Assembly (NCBI GenBank): GCA_965235125.1
Contig: CBDDXH010000032.1
Span: 1 to 11,608, forward strand
Source of the DNA: Pelagilacustribacter hypolimneticus
GTDB lineage: Bacteria; Pseudomonadota; Alphaproteobacteria; Pelagibacterales; Pelagibacteraceae
DNA length: 11,608 nucleotides
Reading direction: 5' to 3'
Numbering within the stretch: position 1 is the first letter of the stretch; each line of letters starts with the position of its first letter. Shown here piece by piece: positions 1-6,391 of the stretch. The notes beneath the pieces are model-generated. The model was given only the letters and a program-made list of their open reading frames with translations. It ran no database searches and was not told the DNA's origin. The translations under genes were made by a program, and so were the position numbers.

Positions 1-536
1 TTTTTTACTTTAGCTTCATCCAGGGTTTTAATAGGTGATTTAGCATTACAGGATGAAGACCTAAAAGTTGAGAAATCCTTTTTACCTTTTAATAAGTTTG
101 TAGCTTTTTTCATCAATTTTAAATTTAAATTAGTTTTTATATGCCATGCTCGATTAAATTCTAATGAAGATGGGGCTATACGATTGATTATTAAATACTT
201 ATATTCTCTTTTTTTTGCACTAAATCTCGCATGAAAATCTAATTTTTTTTCAATAATTTTTAAAATAGATATCTTTTTTTTATTTAAAAAAAAATTAACT
301 GAATTTAGGAAAGAATATTTATTATTTATTTTAGATTTTAGACTAAAATTAGCTGATTGACCTTCGGCATGGACGCCTGCGTCTGTTCTTCCGGAACCAT
401 AAAGTATAATTTTTTCTTTTAAAATTTTAGTTAAAATTTTTTCAATCGTTTGTTGAATTGAATGTCCATTTTTTTGTTTTTGCCAGCCCACAAAATTAGT
501 TCCATCATATTCAATTATAATTTGATAGTTAAACAT
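1..536 (-). CDS. truA: tRNA pseudouridine synthase A, 3' end cut by window edge
   Basis: Converts U38-U40 in the anticodon stem-loop of tRNAs to pseudouridine in the cytoplasm. I translated this frame by hand from the ATG at 536-534. The 178 visible codons are open, and the protein continues past position 1. The N-terminus has the family pattern IIIEYDGTNFVGWQKQ (residues 6-21). The catalytic loop GSGRTDAGVHAEGQ follows, with the nucleophile Asp52. Further on are FHARFSAKKREYKYLI and DFSTFRSSSCNAKSP, both typical TruA blocks. The fmt stop codon overlaps this start by one base (TAATG), so translation is probably coupled. No Shine-Dalgarno sequence is visible. It is the last visible gene of the leftward def-fmt-truA group, an order common in alphaproteobacteria. 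The family is certain; only the C-terminal part (usual length about 250 aa) is missing. Confidence 0.96.
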   Translation of the reverse strand, partial: MFNYQIIIEYDGTNFVGWQKQKNGHSIQQTIEKILTKILKEKIILYGSGRTDAGVHAEGQSANFSLKSKINNKYSFLNSVNFFLNKKKISILKIIEKKLDFHARFSAKKREYKYLIINRIAPSSLEFNRAWHIKTNLNLKLMKKATNLLKGKKDFSTFRSSSCNAKSPIKTLDEAKVK

Positions 537-1456
537 TACTTAACTATGTCGCCTACTTGAATTTTTGTTCCTAGTAAAAAATCTTTTAGTAATAATTTAT
601 TTTTTCCTTCTCTTTGGATTTCTATTATTTTTATCGATTTATCATTACATGCTATTGTGAAGTTATCATCCAAAATAGTTCCAGGAAGTCCTTTTTTTTC
701 AAATATCGATGCTTTCCATATTTTATATCTTACTTTTTTGTATTCAAACCACGCTCCAGGATCTGGATTTAAACCATTAATTTTGCCAATAATTTCTTTG
801 GCATTTACTTGCCAATCTATTTTACCTTCATTTTTTTTAATTTTTTTTGCATAAGTAGCAAGATTATGTTCTTGATCAATAAATTTTACTTTATCCTCAA
901 ATATATTATCTAGAACTTCTATAATATTTTTGGAACCTATTTTTGATAATTTTTCTGAAATTTCACCACTTGTGTCTGAGGGGCTAATATTTAACTTAAT
1001 TTTTTTCATGACTGGGCCTGAATCTAGTTCCTCAATAATTTTCATGATACTTATGCCTGTTTCCTTATCTAAGTTCATAATAGCTCTTTGAATAGGGGCT
1101 GCCCCACGCCAGCTAGGAAGCAAAGAAGCATGAATATTTATAAAACCTTTTTTAGGTATCTCTAGAAATTTTTTTGGTATTAGCTGTCCGTAAGCAACTA
1201 CAACAACAATATCTGGTTTCTGATCTATAAAAAAATTAAATTCTTCAGTAGTGTTTAAATTATTAGGGCTTCGTATAGTTAAATTTAAATGTTCAGCACT
1301 TTTTTGTATTGGTGATGAATTTAATTTATGACCTCTTTTAGATTGTTTTGAAGGTTGGGTATAAACGCAAGAAATTTTATATGAAGATTTTGCTAACGCC
1401 TCTAATGTTGGAACTGAGAACTTGGGTGTTCCCATAAAAATAATTTTATGTGGCAT
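536..1456 (-). CDS. fmt: Methionyl-tRNA formyltransferase
   Basis: Transfers a formyl group from 10-formyltetrahydrofolate to Met-tRNA(fMet), making the initiator tRNA for bacterial translation. At 306 aa it is full length (family about 305-320). The N-terminal Rossmann-like domain begins KIIFMGTPKFSVPTLEAL. The formyl-transferase signature FINIHASLLPSWRGAAPIQ starts at residue 105, giving catalytic Asn107 and His109. Asp145 in EELDSGPVM completes the expected Asn/His/Asp set. The C-terminal OB-fold-like tRNA-binding domain covers roughly residues 205-306 and includes GKIDWQVNAKEIIGKINGLNPDPGAW. The start ATG lies 13 nt after the def stop and has no clear ribosome binding site. The stop overlaps the truA start by one base. 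Deformylase lies immediately upstream, so the enzymes that add and remove the formyl group are co-transcribed. Confidence 0.98.
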   Translation of the reverse strand: MPHKIIFMGTPKFSVPTLEALAKSSYKISCVYTQPSKQSKRGHKLNSSPIQKSAEHLNLTIRSPNNLNTTEEFNFFIDQKPDIVVVVAYGQLIPKKFLEIPKKGFINIHASLLPSWRGAAPIQRAIMNLDKETGISIMKIIEELDSGPVMKKIKLNISPSDTSGEISEKLSKIGSKNIIEVLDNIFEDKVKFIDQEHNLATYAKKIKKNEGKIDWQVNAKEIIGKINGLNPDPGAWFEYKKVRYKIWKASIFEKKGLPGTILDDNFTIACNDKSIKIIEIQREGKNKLLLKDFLLGTKIQVGDIVK

Positions 1457-1469
1457 TAGTTTAATTAAT

Positions 1470-1991
1470 TTAAACTACTATTCTTTCTAATACTTTTTTT
1501 TGTTTTGAAAGTTTTTTAACAATAAAATTTTTTTTCAGTTTTGATAAATAATCAATAAATAAAATTCCCTCTAAATGATCCATTTCGTGTTGAATACAAG
1601 TTGCTAAAAGTCCTTCCGCTTTTAATTCTTTTTTTTGACCATTATAATCTAGATAAGTAATATGGCACTGATCAGGTCTATCTATTTCAGCAAACTGTCC
1701 GGGTACAGATAAACACCCTTCCTCATAGGTCGAAATGTTCTTTGATTTTATAATTATTTTAGGATTAACAAAGTATAGTGGCGTTTTTTTTTCTTCTCTT
1801 GATAAATCAATTACAATTACTCTTTTGGGCACCCCAACTTGTATAGCCGCTAGACCGATTCCTGGAGCTACGTACATTGTTTCAAGCATATCATCCATTA
1901 ACTCTCTTATTGTATCATCAACTTTTGTAACTTCGTGAGATACTTGTCTCAAAAAAGGATCGGGCTCAGTTAAAATTTTTCTAATTTTCAT
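1470..1991 (-). CDS. def: Peptide deformylase
   Basis: Metalloenzyme (normally Fe2+) that removes the formyl group from the N-terminal methionine of nascent proteins at the ribosome. All three family motifs are intact: GIGLAAIQ (residues 44-51), EGCLS (91-95, metal ligand Cys93) and HEMDH (135-139, ligands His135 and His139, catalytic Glu136). The 173-aa length is normal. The C-terminus is Lys-rich (SKLKKNFIVKKLSKQKK); type I deformylases often end in a basic helix that helps ribosome docking, and I infer the same here. The ATG at 1991 is 14 nt after the stop of the 582-aa gene, with no Shine-Dalgarno sequence. The close spacing suggests def is transcribed from the promoter near 3923-3951, together with two uncharacterised envelope genes. 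Confidence 0.98.
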   Translation of the reverse strand: MKIRKILTEPDPFLRQVSHEVTKVDDTIRELMDDMLETMYVAPGIGLAAIQVGVPKRVIVIDLSREEKKTPLYFVNPKIIIKSKNISTYEEGCLSVPGQFAEIDRPDQCHITYLDYNGQKKELKAEGLLATCIQHEMDHLEGILFIDYLSKLKKNFIVKKLSKQKKVLERIVV

Positions 1992-2005
1992 TAATCACAA
2001 GTATA

Positions 2006-3754
2006 TTAGATTTTGCCTCTTTCAGGTAGTGCTGTGGTCAAAATTTTATTTCTAATTTTTTTTAAACCTGACTTTATTGATAAATGATTAACAAAATAAA
2101 TAGTTTGATCATTTAAATCTAAAATTTCATCTTGGCCTATCAGTTCTACTATTTTTAGTAAAAGCAACCCAATTTCATTATTTTTAACTAGATTTAATAA
2201 TTCTATTGAAGGAGTATTATTTTTTATATTTTCTTTATCAATAAGTTCAACAGGAATTGTAATTTCATCGCTTTCTAAGCTCTCAAAAAGAATAGTGTCT
2301 TTTATAGAAATTTTATATTCTTTATTTTTTTTAATTTTTTTAGAAATACTCTCAATTTCTTTTTCCACCTGTTTTTTGGAAATATTTTTCTCTGTATAAA
2401 AAGTTAAGATCCCTGAGGTATGATAATTATCATTGTTATAATTAATTCTTTTAAGTTCAGTCTCCTTCTTATAAATAATATTTTCAGATACTAATTGCCT
2501 ATAAGCCAAAGGTATTTTATTTTGGTCCAAAGATTTAAGTTCTTTATCTACATATTCTCTCGATATGTTAGATAGCTTATCTTTTTTTAACAAATCATTT
2601 AATAAAAAAATATATTTAAGTTTTGCCTCGGTATTGTCTGATAATAAAATTTTTTGATATATTAAAGCTCTAGCACTTATAACATCAAGAGTTGGATAAA
2701 CTTCTTCAACATTTAATAAATCACTTAAGTTAAATTTTATATTTTTATAAATTGTAAAAATATATGAAACTGGCAAAGAACCATCATTAACGGCAAATTC
2801 TAATTGCTTAAGTTGTTCTTTATCTTCAAAATTATCAATTTTAAATAAATTTGCAGCTGTTAAGTATTGCCATATTTTTTTATTTGTATTTGCTTTTGGA
2901 GTGTAAACAAAATCTGGAATAGTTATTGATGATAAATAAAAATTTAGTAGGTTGGTATCATCAATTTTATTATCTAACTTATTAGTTAAATCTAATAGAT
3001 AATCAATTTTTTTATCAAAAAAATTATTTGATAAATTTTGCTCTCTTAATATATCAAGAGTAAGTTGTGCTTCTGTTTTTTTGTCATTTTGAATGAGACA
3101 AATAATTTTAAATTGCTCTAAGTATGAATCTTTTACATCTTTATTTATAAGAAAAATATTTTGGCAAGCCTCTTTTAAATTACCTTTTACGATATTTTCA
3201 TCTACTAAATATTTAATAACTTTTTGCTTATTTGGAAATTCACTATTTTTATTTAAAAAAATTGCTATAAGGTCATCTTTGTTATTTTTAATAAGCCAAT
3301 TAAATTTATAATTTATAAATTCTTCATCGGTCATGTTTTGATTTGGTAATTTAGCAATAGTAAATAAAGTATTAATAAATATTTCCTCTGCAAAAGAAGA
3401 AAGTTTAATATTATTGATTCTATCTAATGTCTCCTTAACTTTTTTTCCGTCAGAATTAACCCACATATCTAAGGTTAAATTATTTTGATCTGGATCAAAT
3501 ATCCCGTAAACCAAATTATTACTAATACTTAAAGAATTAGAATCGATATCAATTTCTTTTGCTGGCTGAGAGTTAATTTTTATTTTTGACTCGGGTTGTT
3601 CTGGAATAACTGTTAATGATTTATTTGTATTTGTATCTATTTTTAAATTTTCTTTTTTCCAGATATCAACGCTATCTTCTGAAAAAAGTGGTGTAAAAAA
3701 AATAAATAAAATTAACGAAAGAAAAATATTTTTATTTAAGTTTAATAATTTCAT
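2006..3754 (-). CDS. Exported alpha-helical protein of unknown function (582 aa)
   Basis: I cannot assign a function. The N-terminus looks like a Sec signal peptide: Lys2 and Lys8, a hydrophobic core at about residues 10-24, and a likely cleavage near PLFS/EDS (25/26). A polar, low-complexity stretch follows (about 26-75, rich in N, S, K, D). Then comes a block starting YGIFDPDQNNLTLDMWVNSD and a long, mostly helical region without transmembrane segments. Segments such as EACQNIFLI and ICLIQNDKKTEAQLTLDILRE (roughly 195-235) recall TPR-like helical pairs. From memory, these blocks resemble a large exported alphaproteobacterial family, sometimes labelled antifreeze-like without evidence; this could not be checked. 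The start overlaps the end of the 60-aa membrane-protein gene by 23 nt, so the two are probably coupled. The product is probably periplasmic. Confidence 0.85.
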   Translation of the reverse strand: MKLLNLNKNIFLSLILFIFFTPLFSEDSVDIWKKENLKIDTNTNKSLTVIPEQPESKIKINSQPAKEIDIDSNSLSISNNLVYGIFDPDQNNLTLDMWVNSDGKKVKETLDRINNIKLSSFAEEIFINTLFTIAKLPNQNMTDEEFINYKFNWLIKNNKDDLIAIFLNKNSEFPNKQKVIKYLVDENIVKGNLKEACQNIFLINKDVKDSYLEQFKIICLIQNDKKTEAQLTLDILREQNLSNNFFDKKIDYLLDLTNKLDNKIDDTNLLNFYLSSITIPDFVYTPKANTNKKIWQYLTAANLFKIDNFEDKEQLKQLEFAVNDGSLPVSYIFTIYKNIKFNLSDLLNVEEVYPTLDVISARALIYQKILLSDNTEAKLKYIFLLNDLLKKDKLSNISREYVDKELKSLDQNKIPLAYRQLVSENIIYKKETELKRINYNNDNYHTSGILTFYTEKNISKKQVEKEIESISKKIKKNKEYKISIKDTILFESLESDEITIPVELIDKENIKNNTPSIELLNLVKNNEIGLLLLKIVELIGQDEILDLNDQTIYFVNHLSIKSGLKKIRNKILTTALPERGKI

Positions 3755-3914
3755 TAGTTATATTTTTTTTAATTTCTTGTTTTGGAGATGAAAAATTAAA
3801 TTTACTTAATAAAAATAAGACTAATAAAAAAACTACAAAATATAAAAAAAAAATAAATTTTTTTTTTTTAGCCGAAGGTCTTGAGTTAATGCTAATATTA
3901 TTATTAAATTGCAT
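3732..3914 (-). CDS. Small single-pass membrane protein (60 aa), unknown function
   Basis: No family recognised. The layout is clear: a short polar N-terminus, the basic cluster RPSAKKKK (12-19), one strongly hydrophobic helix (about 20-38), then a polar Lys/Asn-rich tail. The positive-inside rule puts the N-terminus in the cytoplasm and about 20 residues in the periplasm. The 3' end overlaps the 582-aa gene by 23 nt, and it is the first gene after a good leftward promoter, which supports a real gene. The coding strand holds an A12 run (four Lys codons, 3858-3869) and a T10 run (3844-3853), both prone to slippage. No Shine-Dalgarno sequence precedes the ATG, and the predicted transcript start is only a few bases upstream. 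It may be a partner or anchor for the exported protein encoded next. Confidence 0.65.
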   Translation of the reverse strand: MQFNNNISINSRPSAKKKKFIFFLYFVVFLLVLFLLSKFNFSSPKQEIKKNITNEIIKLK

Positions 3915-3922
3915 AGTATTTA

Positions 3923-3951
3923 AATATATTTAAACTGAATAAATAAGACAA
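3923..3951 (-). promoter_or_regulatory. Predicted sigma70 promoter of the leftward 60-aa/582-aa/def/fmt/truA operon
   Basis: On the minus strand a TTGTCT -35 element (3946-3951) and a TATATT -10 element (3923-3928) are separated by exactly 17 bp. The -10 matches consensus at 5 of 6 positions and the -35 at 4 of 6. Transcription would begin near 3916, only 1-3 nt before the ATG at 3914, giving an essentially leaderless mRNA. AT-rich DNA makes chance matches common, but the spacing and divergent context help. Confidence 0.5.
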
Positions 3952-3960
3952 ATTTATGAT
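3931..3960 (+). promoter_or_regulatory. Predicted promoter of aroK-aroB
   Basis: TATGAT (3955-3960) matches the -10 consensus at 5 of 6 positions. A weak -35, TAAACT (3931-3936), lies 18 bp upstream. Transcription would start near 3967, leaving a leader of about 20 nt that includes the AGGA site before the aroK TTG start. It overlaps the leftward promoter in the same 73-bp gap, so the two may compete for RNA polymerase. Confidence 0.4.
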
Positions 3961-3977
3961 AAATCAAATTATAAATT

Positions 3978-3981
3978 AGGA
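3978..3981 (+). promoter_or_regulatory. Ribosome binding site supporting the aroK TTG start
   Basis: AGGA lies 6 nt before the TTG at 3988-3990. It supports this non-ATG start, because a full shikimate kinase N-terminus (KKNLTLTGMMGVGKTT) follows directly and the next in-frame ATG would fall inside the P-loop. Most other starts in this window lack such a site. Confidence 0.65.
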
Positions 3982-3987
3982 AATTAT

Positions 3988-4497
3988 TTGAAAAAAAACC
4001 TTACTTTGACTGGAATGATGGGCGTTGGAAAGACAACCATTGGAAAGGCTCTCTCAAAACACTTTTCGATGGAATTCATTGATATAGATAAGATCATAGA
4101 AAAAAAACTTAAACTAACTATTGAAGAAATTTTTGAACAAATGGGCGAGGTTTTTTTTAGAAAATTAGAAGAAGAAATTACACTCCAAGAAATTGAAAAA
4201 AATAATAGAGTTATATCTTTAGGGGGTGGTGCTTTTATGAATAAACAAATTAGAGACTTCGTTATTTCAAATACAATAAGTTTTTGGCTTAATTTAAATA
4301 CAAATCTGCTTGCTATAAGACTTAGGAATTCAAAAAAAAGACCATTATTAATCAATAAAGATATCAAATTAACTTTAGAAAAAATTTATAACGAAAGAAA
4401 GAATACTTACTCGCTTGCTAATCATATGATTGATTGCGATAATTTAAATGTTGATTTAGTTGTCAAGAAAATAATTAAAATTTATGAAAATAAATAA
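3988..4497 (+). CDS. aroK: Shikimate kinase (TTG start)
   Basis: Phosphorylates shikimate at the 3-hydroxyl with ATP, the fifth step of the shikimate pathway to chorismate. The 169-aa length is normal. Visible sites are the Walker A P-loop GMMGVGKT (residues 9-16), the shikimate-binding DID (32-34) and Arg58 in FFRKLEEE, and the GGG at 79-81. The lid Arg118 in KKRPLL and the adenine-loop region around Arg137 (NERKNTY) are also present. Translation starts at TTG, supported by AGGA 6 nt upstream. The last 14 nt overlap the start of aroB, an order conserved in many proteobacteria, so the two are co-transcribed and probably translationally coupled. Nothing suggests loss of activity. Confidence 0.97.
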   Translation: MKKNLTLTGMMGVGKTTIGKALSKHFSMEFIDIDKIIEKKLKLTIEEIFEQMGEVFFRKLEEEITLQEIEKNNRVISLGGGAFMNKQIRDFVISNTISFWLNLNTNLLAIRLRNSKKRPLLINKDIKLTLEKIYNERKNTYSLANHMIDCDNLNVDLVVKKIIKIYENK

Positions 4498-5593
4498 ACT
4501 AAAAGTAAAAAATTTAAATTCAAACTACTCTGTAATTATAGGCATAAATATTTTAAATCAAATTTCTAGCCAAATTAAAGAAATATGTCCTGATGCTCAA
4601 AAAATTGCTTTAGTGGTAGACAAAAATGTTCCAACAAAATTTAAAGTTAAACTTAAAAATTATTTAAAAAAATATAAACTCTATATTTTTGAATACACTG
4701 TAAATGAAAAATTCAAATCATTAATAAATGTAAATAAACTTGTTGAAAAATGTCTTGCTAACAACTTTAACCGCAACGATATTTTAGTATCTTTAGGTGG
4801 TGGTATTTTGGGGGATTATAGTGCTTTTGCTGCAAGCATAATAAAACGTGGAATAAATTTCATAAATATTCCAACTACATTATTGGCTCAGGTAGACTCT
4901 TCAATTGGTGGAAAAACTGGCGTTAATTCTCCGCGAGGTAAAAATTTAATTGGATCTTTTTACCAGCCTAAATTAGTTTTTTCCGATATTGAACTTTTAA
5001 AAAGCTTGCCTCATAGAGAATTAGTTTGCGGGTTTGCTGAAATTTTAAAACACTCCTTAATTTTAAAAAGTAATTTTTTTAATTGGCTAAAAAATAATTC
5101 CTATGCATTATTAAAAAATAGAAATCCAAATTTATTAAAAAAAGCAATAATTGAAAGTTGTAAGATTAAACTTCACTTTGTGAATAAGGATATTTATGAA
5201 AAAAATATTAGAATGATACTAAATTTTGGTCATACTTTTGCACATGCAATCGAAGCACAAAATAAATATTCGAAAAGAATTAATCATGGAGAAGCTGTAA
5301 TTATGGGCATGATGATGGCAACTAAACTCTCCTATCTAAAAAAAAAATGCAATTTAAATACACTTAAAGAATTAGAAAATATTTATAATTCTAATAATTT
5401 AAAATATGACATAAAAAAATTTTTTAAAAAAAGTGAGTATAAAAAAATAGCTAACTATATGACCGCCGATAAAAAAAATAACGATAAAAAAATTAATTTT
5501 ATTTTATTAAAAAAAATTGGTCAAACAACTAAACCAAATGAATATAAAATTTCGATTTCTGAGCTAAAAAAAGTATTTAATAAAATTATTTAA
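4484..5593 (+). CDS. aroB: 3-dehydroquinate synthase
   Basis: Converts DAHP (3-deoxy-D-arabino-heptulosonate 7-phosphate) to 3-dehydroquinate, the second shikimate-pathway step, using NAD+ and a divalent metal. The 369-aa length fits the family. The NAD-binding motif SLGGGILGDYSAF is at residues 103-115, and the substrate/NAD region PTTLLAQVDSSIGGKTGVN at 130-148. The expected metal ligands are Glu186 (in CGFAEILKH), His250 (in NFGHTFAHAIEA) and His268 (in NHGEAV). The ATG lies inside the last codons of aroK (14-nt overlap, different frame). The stop overlaps the end of the opposing BolA gene by 8 nt, so the two transcripts converge with no room for a conventional terminator. The C-terminal 80 residues are unusually Lys/Asn-rich, in keeping with the AT-rich genome. 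Confidence 0.98.
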   Translation: MKINKLKVKNLNSNYSVIIGINILNQISSQIKEICPDAQKIALVVDKNVPTKFKVKLKNYLKKYKLYIFEYTVNEKFKSLINVNKLVEKCLANNFNRNDILVSLGGGILGDYSAFAASIIKRGINFINIPTTLLAQVDSSIGGKTGVNSPRGKNLIGSFYQPKLVFSDIELLKSLPHRELVCGFAEILKHSLILKSNFFNWLKNNSYALLKNRNPNLLKKAIIESCKIKLHFVNKDIYEKNIRMILNFGHTFAHAIEAQNKYSKRINHGEAVIMGMMMATKLSYLKKKCNLNTLKELENIYNSNNLKYDIKKFFKKSEYKKIANYMTADKKNNDKKINFILLKKIGQTTKPNEYKISISELKKVFNKII

Positions 5594-5840
5594 TTGTTAT
5601 TTCTAGAGCATGAATTTTAGTTTTCAACTCTTCAGAAAGAATAGTCATTATTTCTCTTTGTGCTTTAATTCTTTCTAACGATTTTAAATAATCAGATTCG
5701 ATTTCAATTTTTAAATGGTATTTGTCGACGTCAAATGATTTATGTTTTGTATGTAGACTGCTATTATCAATAATTAAAATACTTTTAATTTTTATATTTT
5801 TTTTTATTTTATCTTCTACATGCTTAAAAAAACTATTCAT
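5586..5840 (-). CDS. BolA-family protein
   Basis: Small (84 aa) BolA-like protein. BolA proteins partner monothiol glutaredoxins in binding or trafficking Fe-S clusters, and some act as regulators. The C-terminal motif IHALEITIK (His77) matches the conserved VHAL block, and the preceding YLKSLERIKAQREIMTILSEEL matches the R..R...V...L..EL helix. The variable loop has His30 and His33 (SSLHTKHKSF), in the region where family members carry cluster-liganding residues. AAGGG lies 3 nt before the ATG, a rather short spacing. The gene is divergent from the J-domain/cobS/cobT operon and convergent with aroB, overlapping it by 8 nt. A BolA gene beside this operon is, to my knowledge, common in alphaproteobacteria. 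The exact subfamily (BolA, YrbA/IbaG or BolA3-like) is not certain. Confidence 0.88.
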   Translation of the reverse strand: MNSFFKHVEDKIKKNIKIKSILIIDNSSLHTKHKSFDVDKYHLKIEIESDYLKSLERIKAQREIMTILSEELKTKIHALEITIK

Positions 5841-5855
5841 ATACCCTTAATTTAC

Positions 5856-5863
5856 TATATAAA
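5856..5863. promoter_or_regulatory. Shared TATATAAA -10 region between bolA and the J-domain/cobS/cobT operon
   Basis: The 35-bp divergent gap holds one good -10-like segment. On the plus strand TATAAA (5858-5863) would start transcription near 5870, about 6 nt before the J-domain ATG. On the minus strand the symmetric TATATA (5856-5861) would start it near 5850, about 10 nt before the bolA ATG. No convincing -35 element is seen on either side. If both are used, the two operons compete for the same DNA. Confidence 0.4.
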
Positions 5864-5875
5864 TACTTTTTTAAT

Positions 5876-6391
5876 ATGAAAATTATTTGTGATTGGGAAA
5901 ATTGTGACCAGCCTGGAAACTATAGAGCTCCTGTAGAAAAAGATAATAGTAAAAATTATAGATTACTCTGTTTGGAACACATAAAGCTTTTCAATAAAAA
6001 GTGGAATTATTTTTTTGATATGACCGATCAGCAAATCGAATATTTTATTAAATCAGATTTAACTTGGCATAAATCAACTAAAAGTTTCAGCTCCTCAGAA
6101 AATTTTTTTAATATTCTTTGGAATAATGCTTTAGAAGATAAATTAAATATTTTTAAATCTACAGGTTTTAAAGAATATACAAAAACTAACTTGACTAGCA
6201 CAGACCGAGATGCGTTAGCAGTTATGGAGTTAAAATATGACAGTAAATGGGAAGAAATTCAAAAACAATTTAAAACTCTTGTTAAAAAATACCATCCTGA
6301 TAAAAACCTTGGCAGTAGAAAATTTGAAGATAAGCTTAAAAAAATTACCTTAGCTTATAGTCAGCTAAAAATGACAATGAGGAAAAAATAG
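5876..6391 (+). CDS. J-domain protein with N-terminal Cys cluster
   Basis: A 171-aa protein with two parts. Residues 115-171 form a J domain (AVMELKYDSKWEEIQKQFKT, then HPD at 140-142 and a helix ending AYSQLK). J domains stimulate the ATPase of Hsp70/DnaK, so this is a probable DnaK co-chaperone that brings a specific client. Unlike classical DnaJ, the J domain is at the C-terminus. The N-terminal part has Cys5, Cys10, Cys32 and His35 in CDWENCDQPG and LLCLEHIKLFN, a plausible zinc site but unproven. An aromatic-rich stretch (KKWNYFFDM) follows. The same architecture is, from memory, widespread in alphaproteobacteria next to bolA and cobS. The stop overlaps the cobS GTG by one base (TAGTG). 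No Shine-Dalgarno sequence precedes the ATG. Confidence 0.9.
   Translation: MKIICDWENCDQPGNYRAPVEKDNSKNYRLLCLEHIKLFNKKWNYFFDMTDQQIEYFIKSDLTWHKSTKSFSSSENFFNILWNNALEDKLNIFKSTGFKEYTKTNLTSTDRDALAVMELKYDSKWEEIQKQFKTLVKKYHPDKNLGSRKFEDKLKKITLAYSQLKMTMRKK
6379..6383 (+). promoter_or_regulatory. Ribosome binding site for the cobS GTG start
   Basis: GAGGA lies 7 nt before the GTG at 6391-6393, inside the last codons of the J-domain gene. It is the best Shine-Dalgarno sequence in the window and fixes the non-ATG start of the CobS-like protein. Confidence 0.65.

Noticed and set aside
657..854. A short plus-strand frame opposite fmt (similar ones lie opposite def near 1735-1938, the 582-aa gene near 3093-3311 and the TauE-family gene near 10778-11062)
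   Set aside because: Each is fully inside a well-supported gene on the other strand and has no start signals. Their proteins look like mirror images of the real genes.
3984..4367. A long open frame (127 codons) antisense to aroK
   Set aside because: It lies entirely opposite a full shikimate kinase gene with intact motifs. Its translation is a low-complexity Phe/Ile/Ser-rich shadow of AT-rich codons, with no ribosome site.
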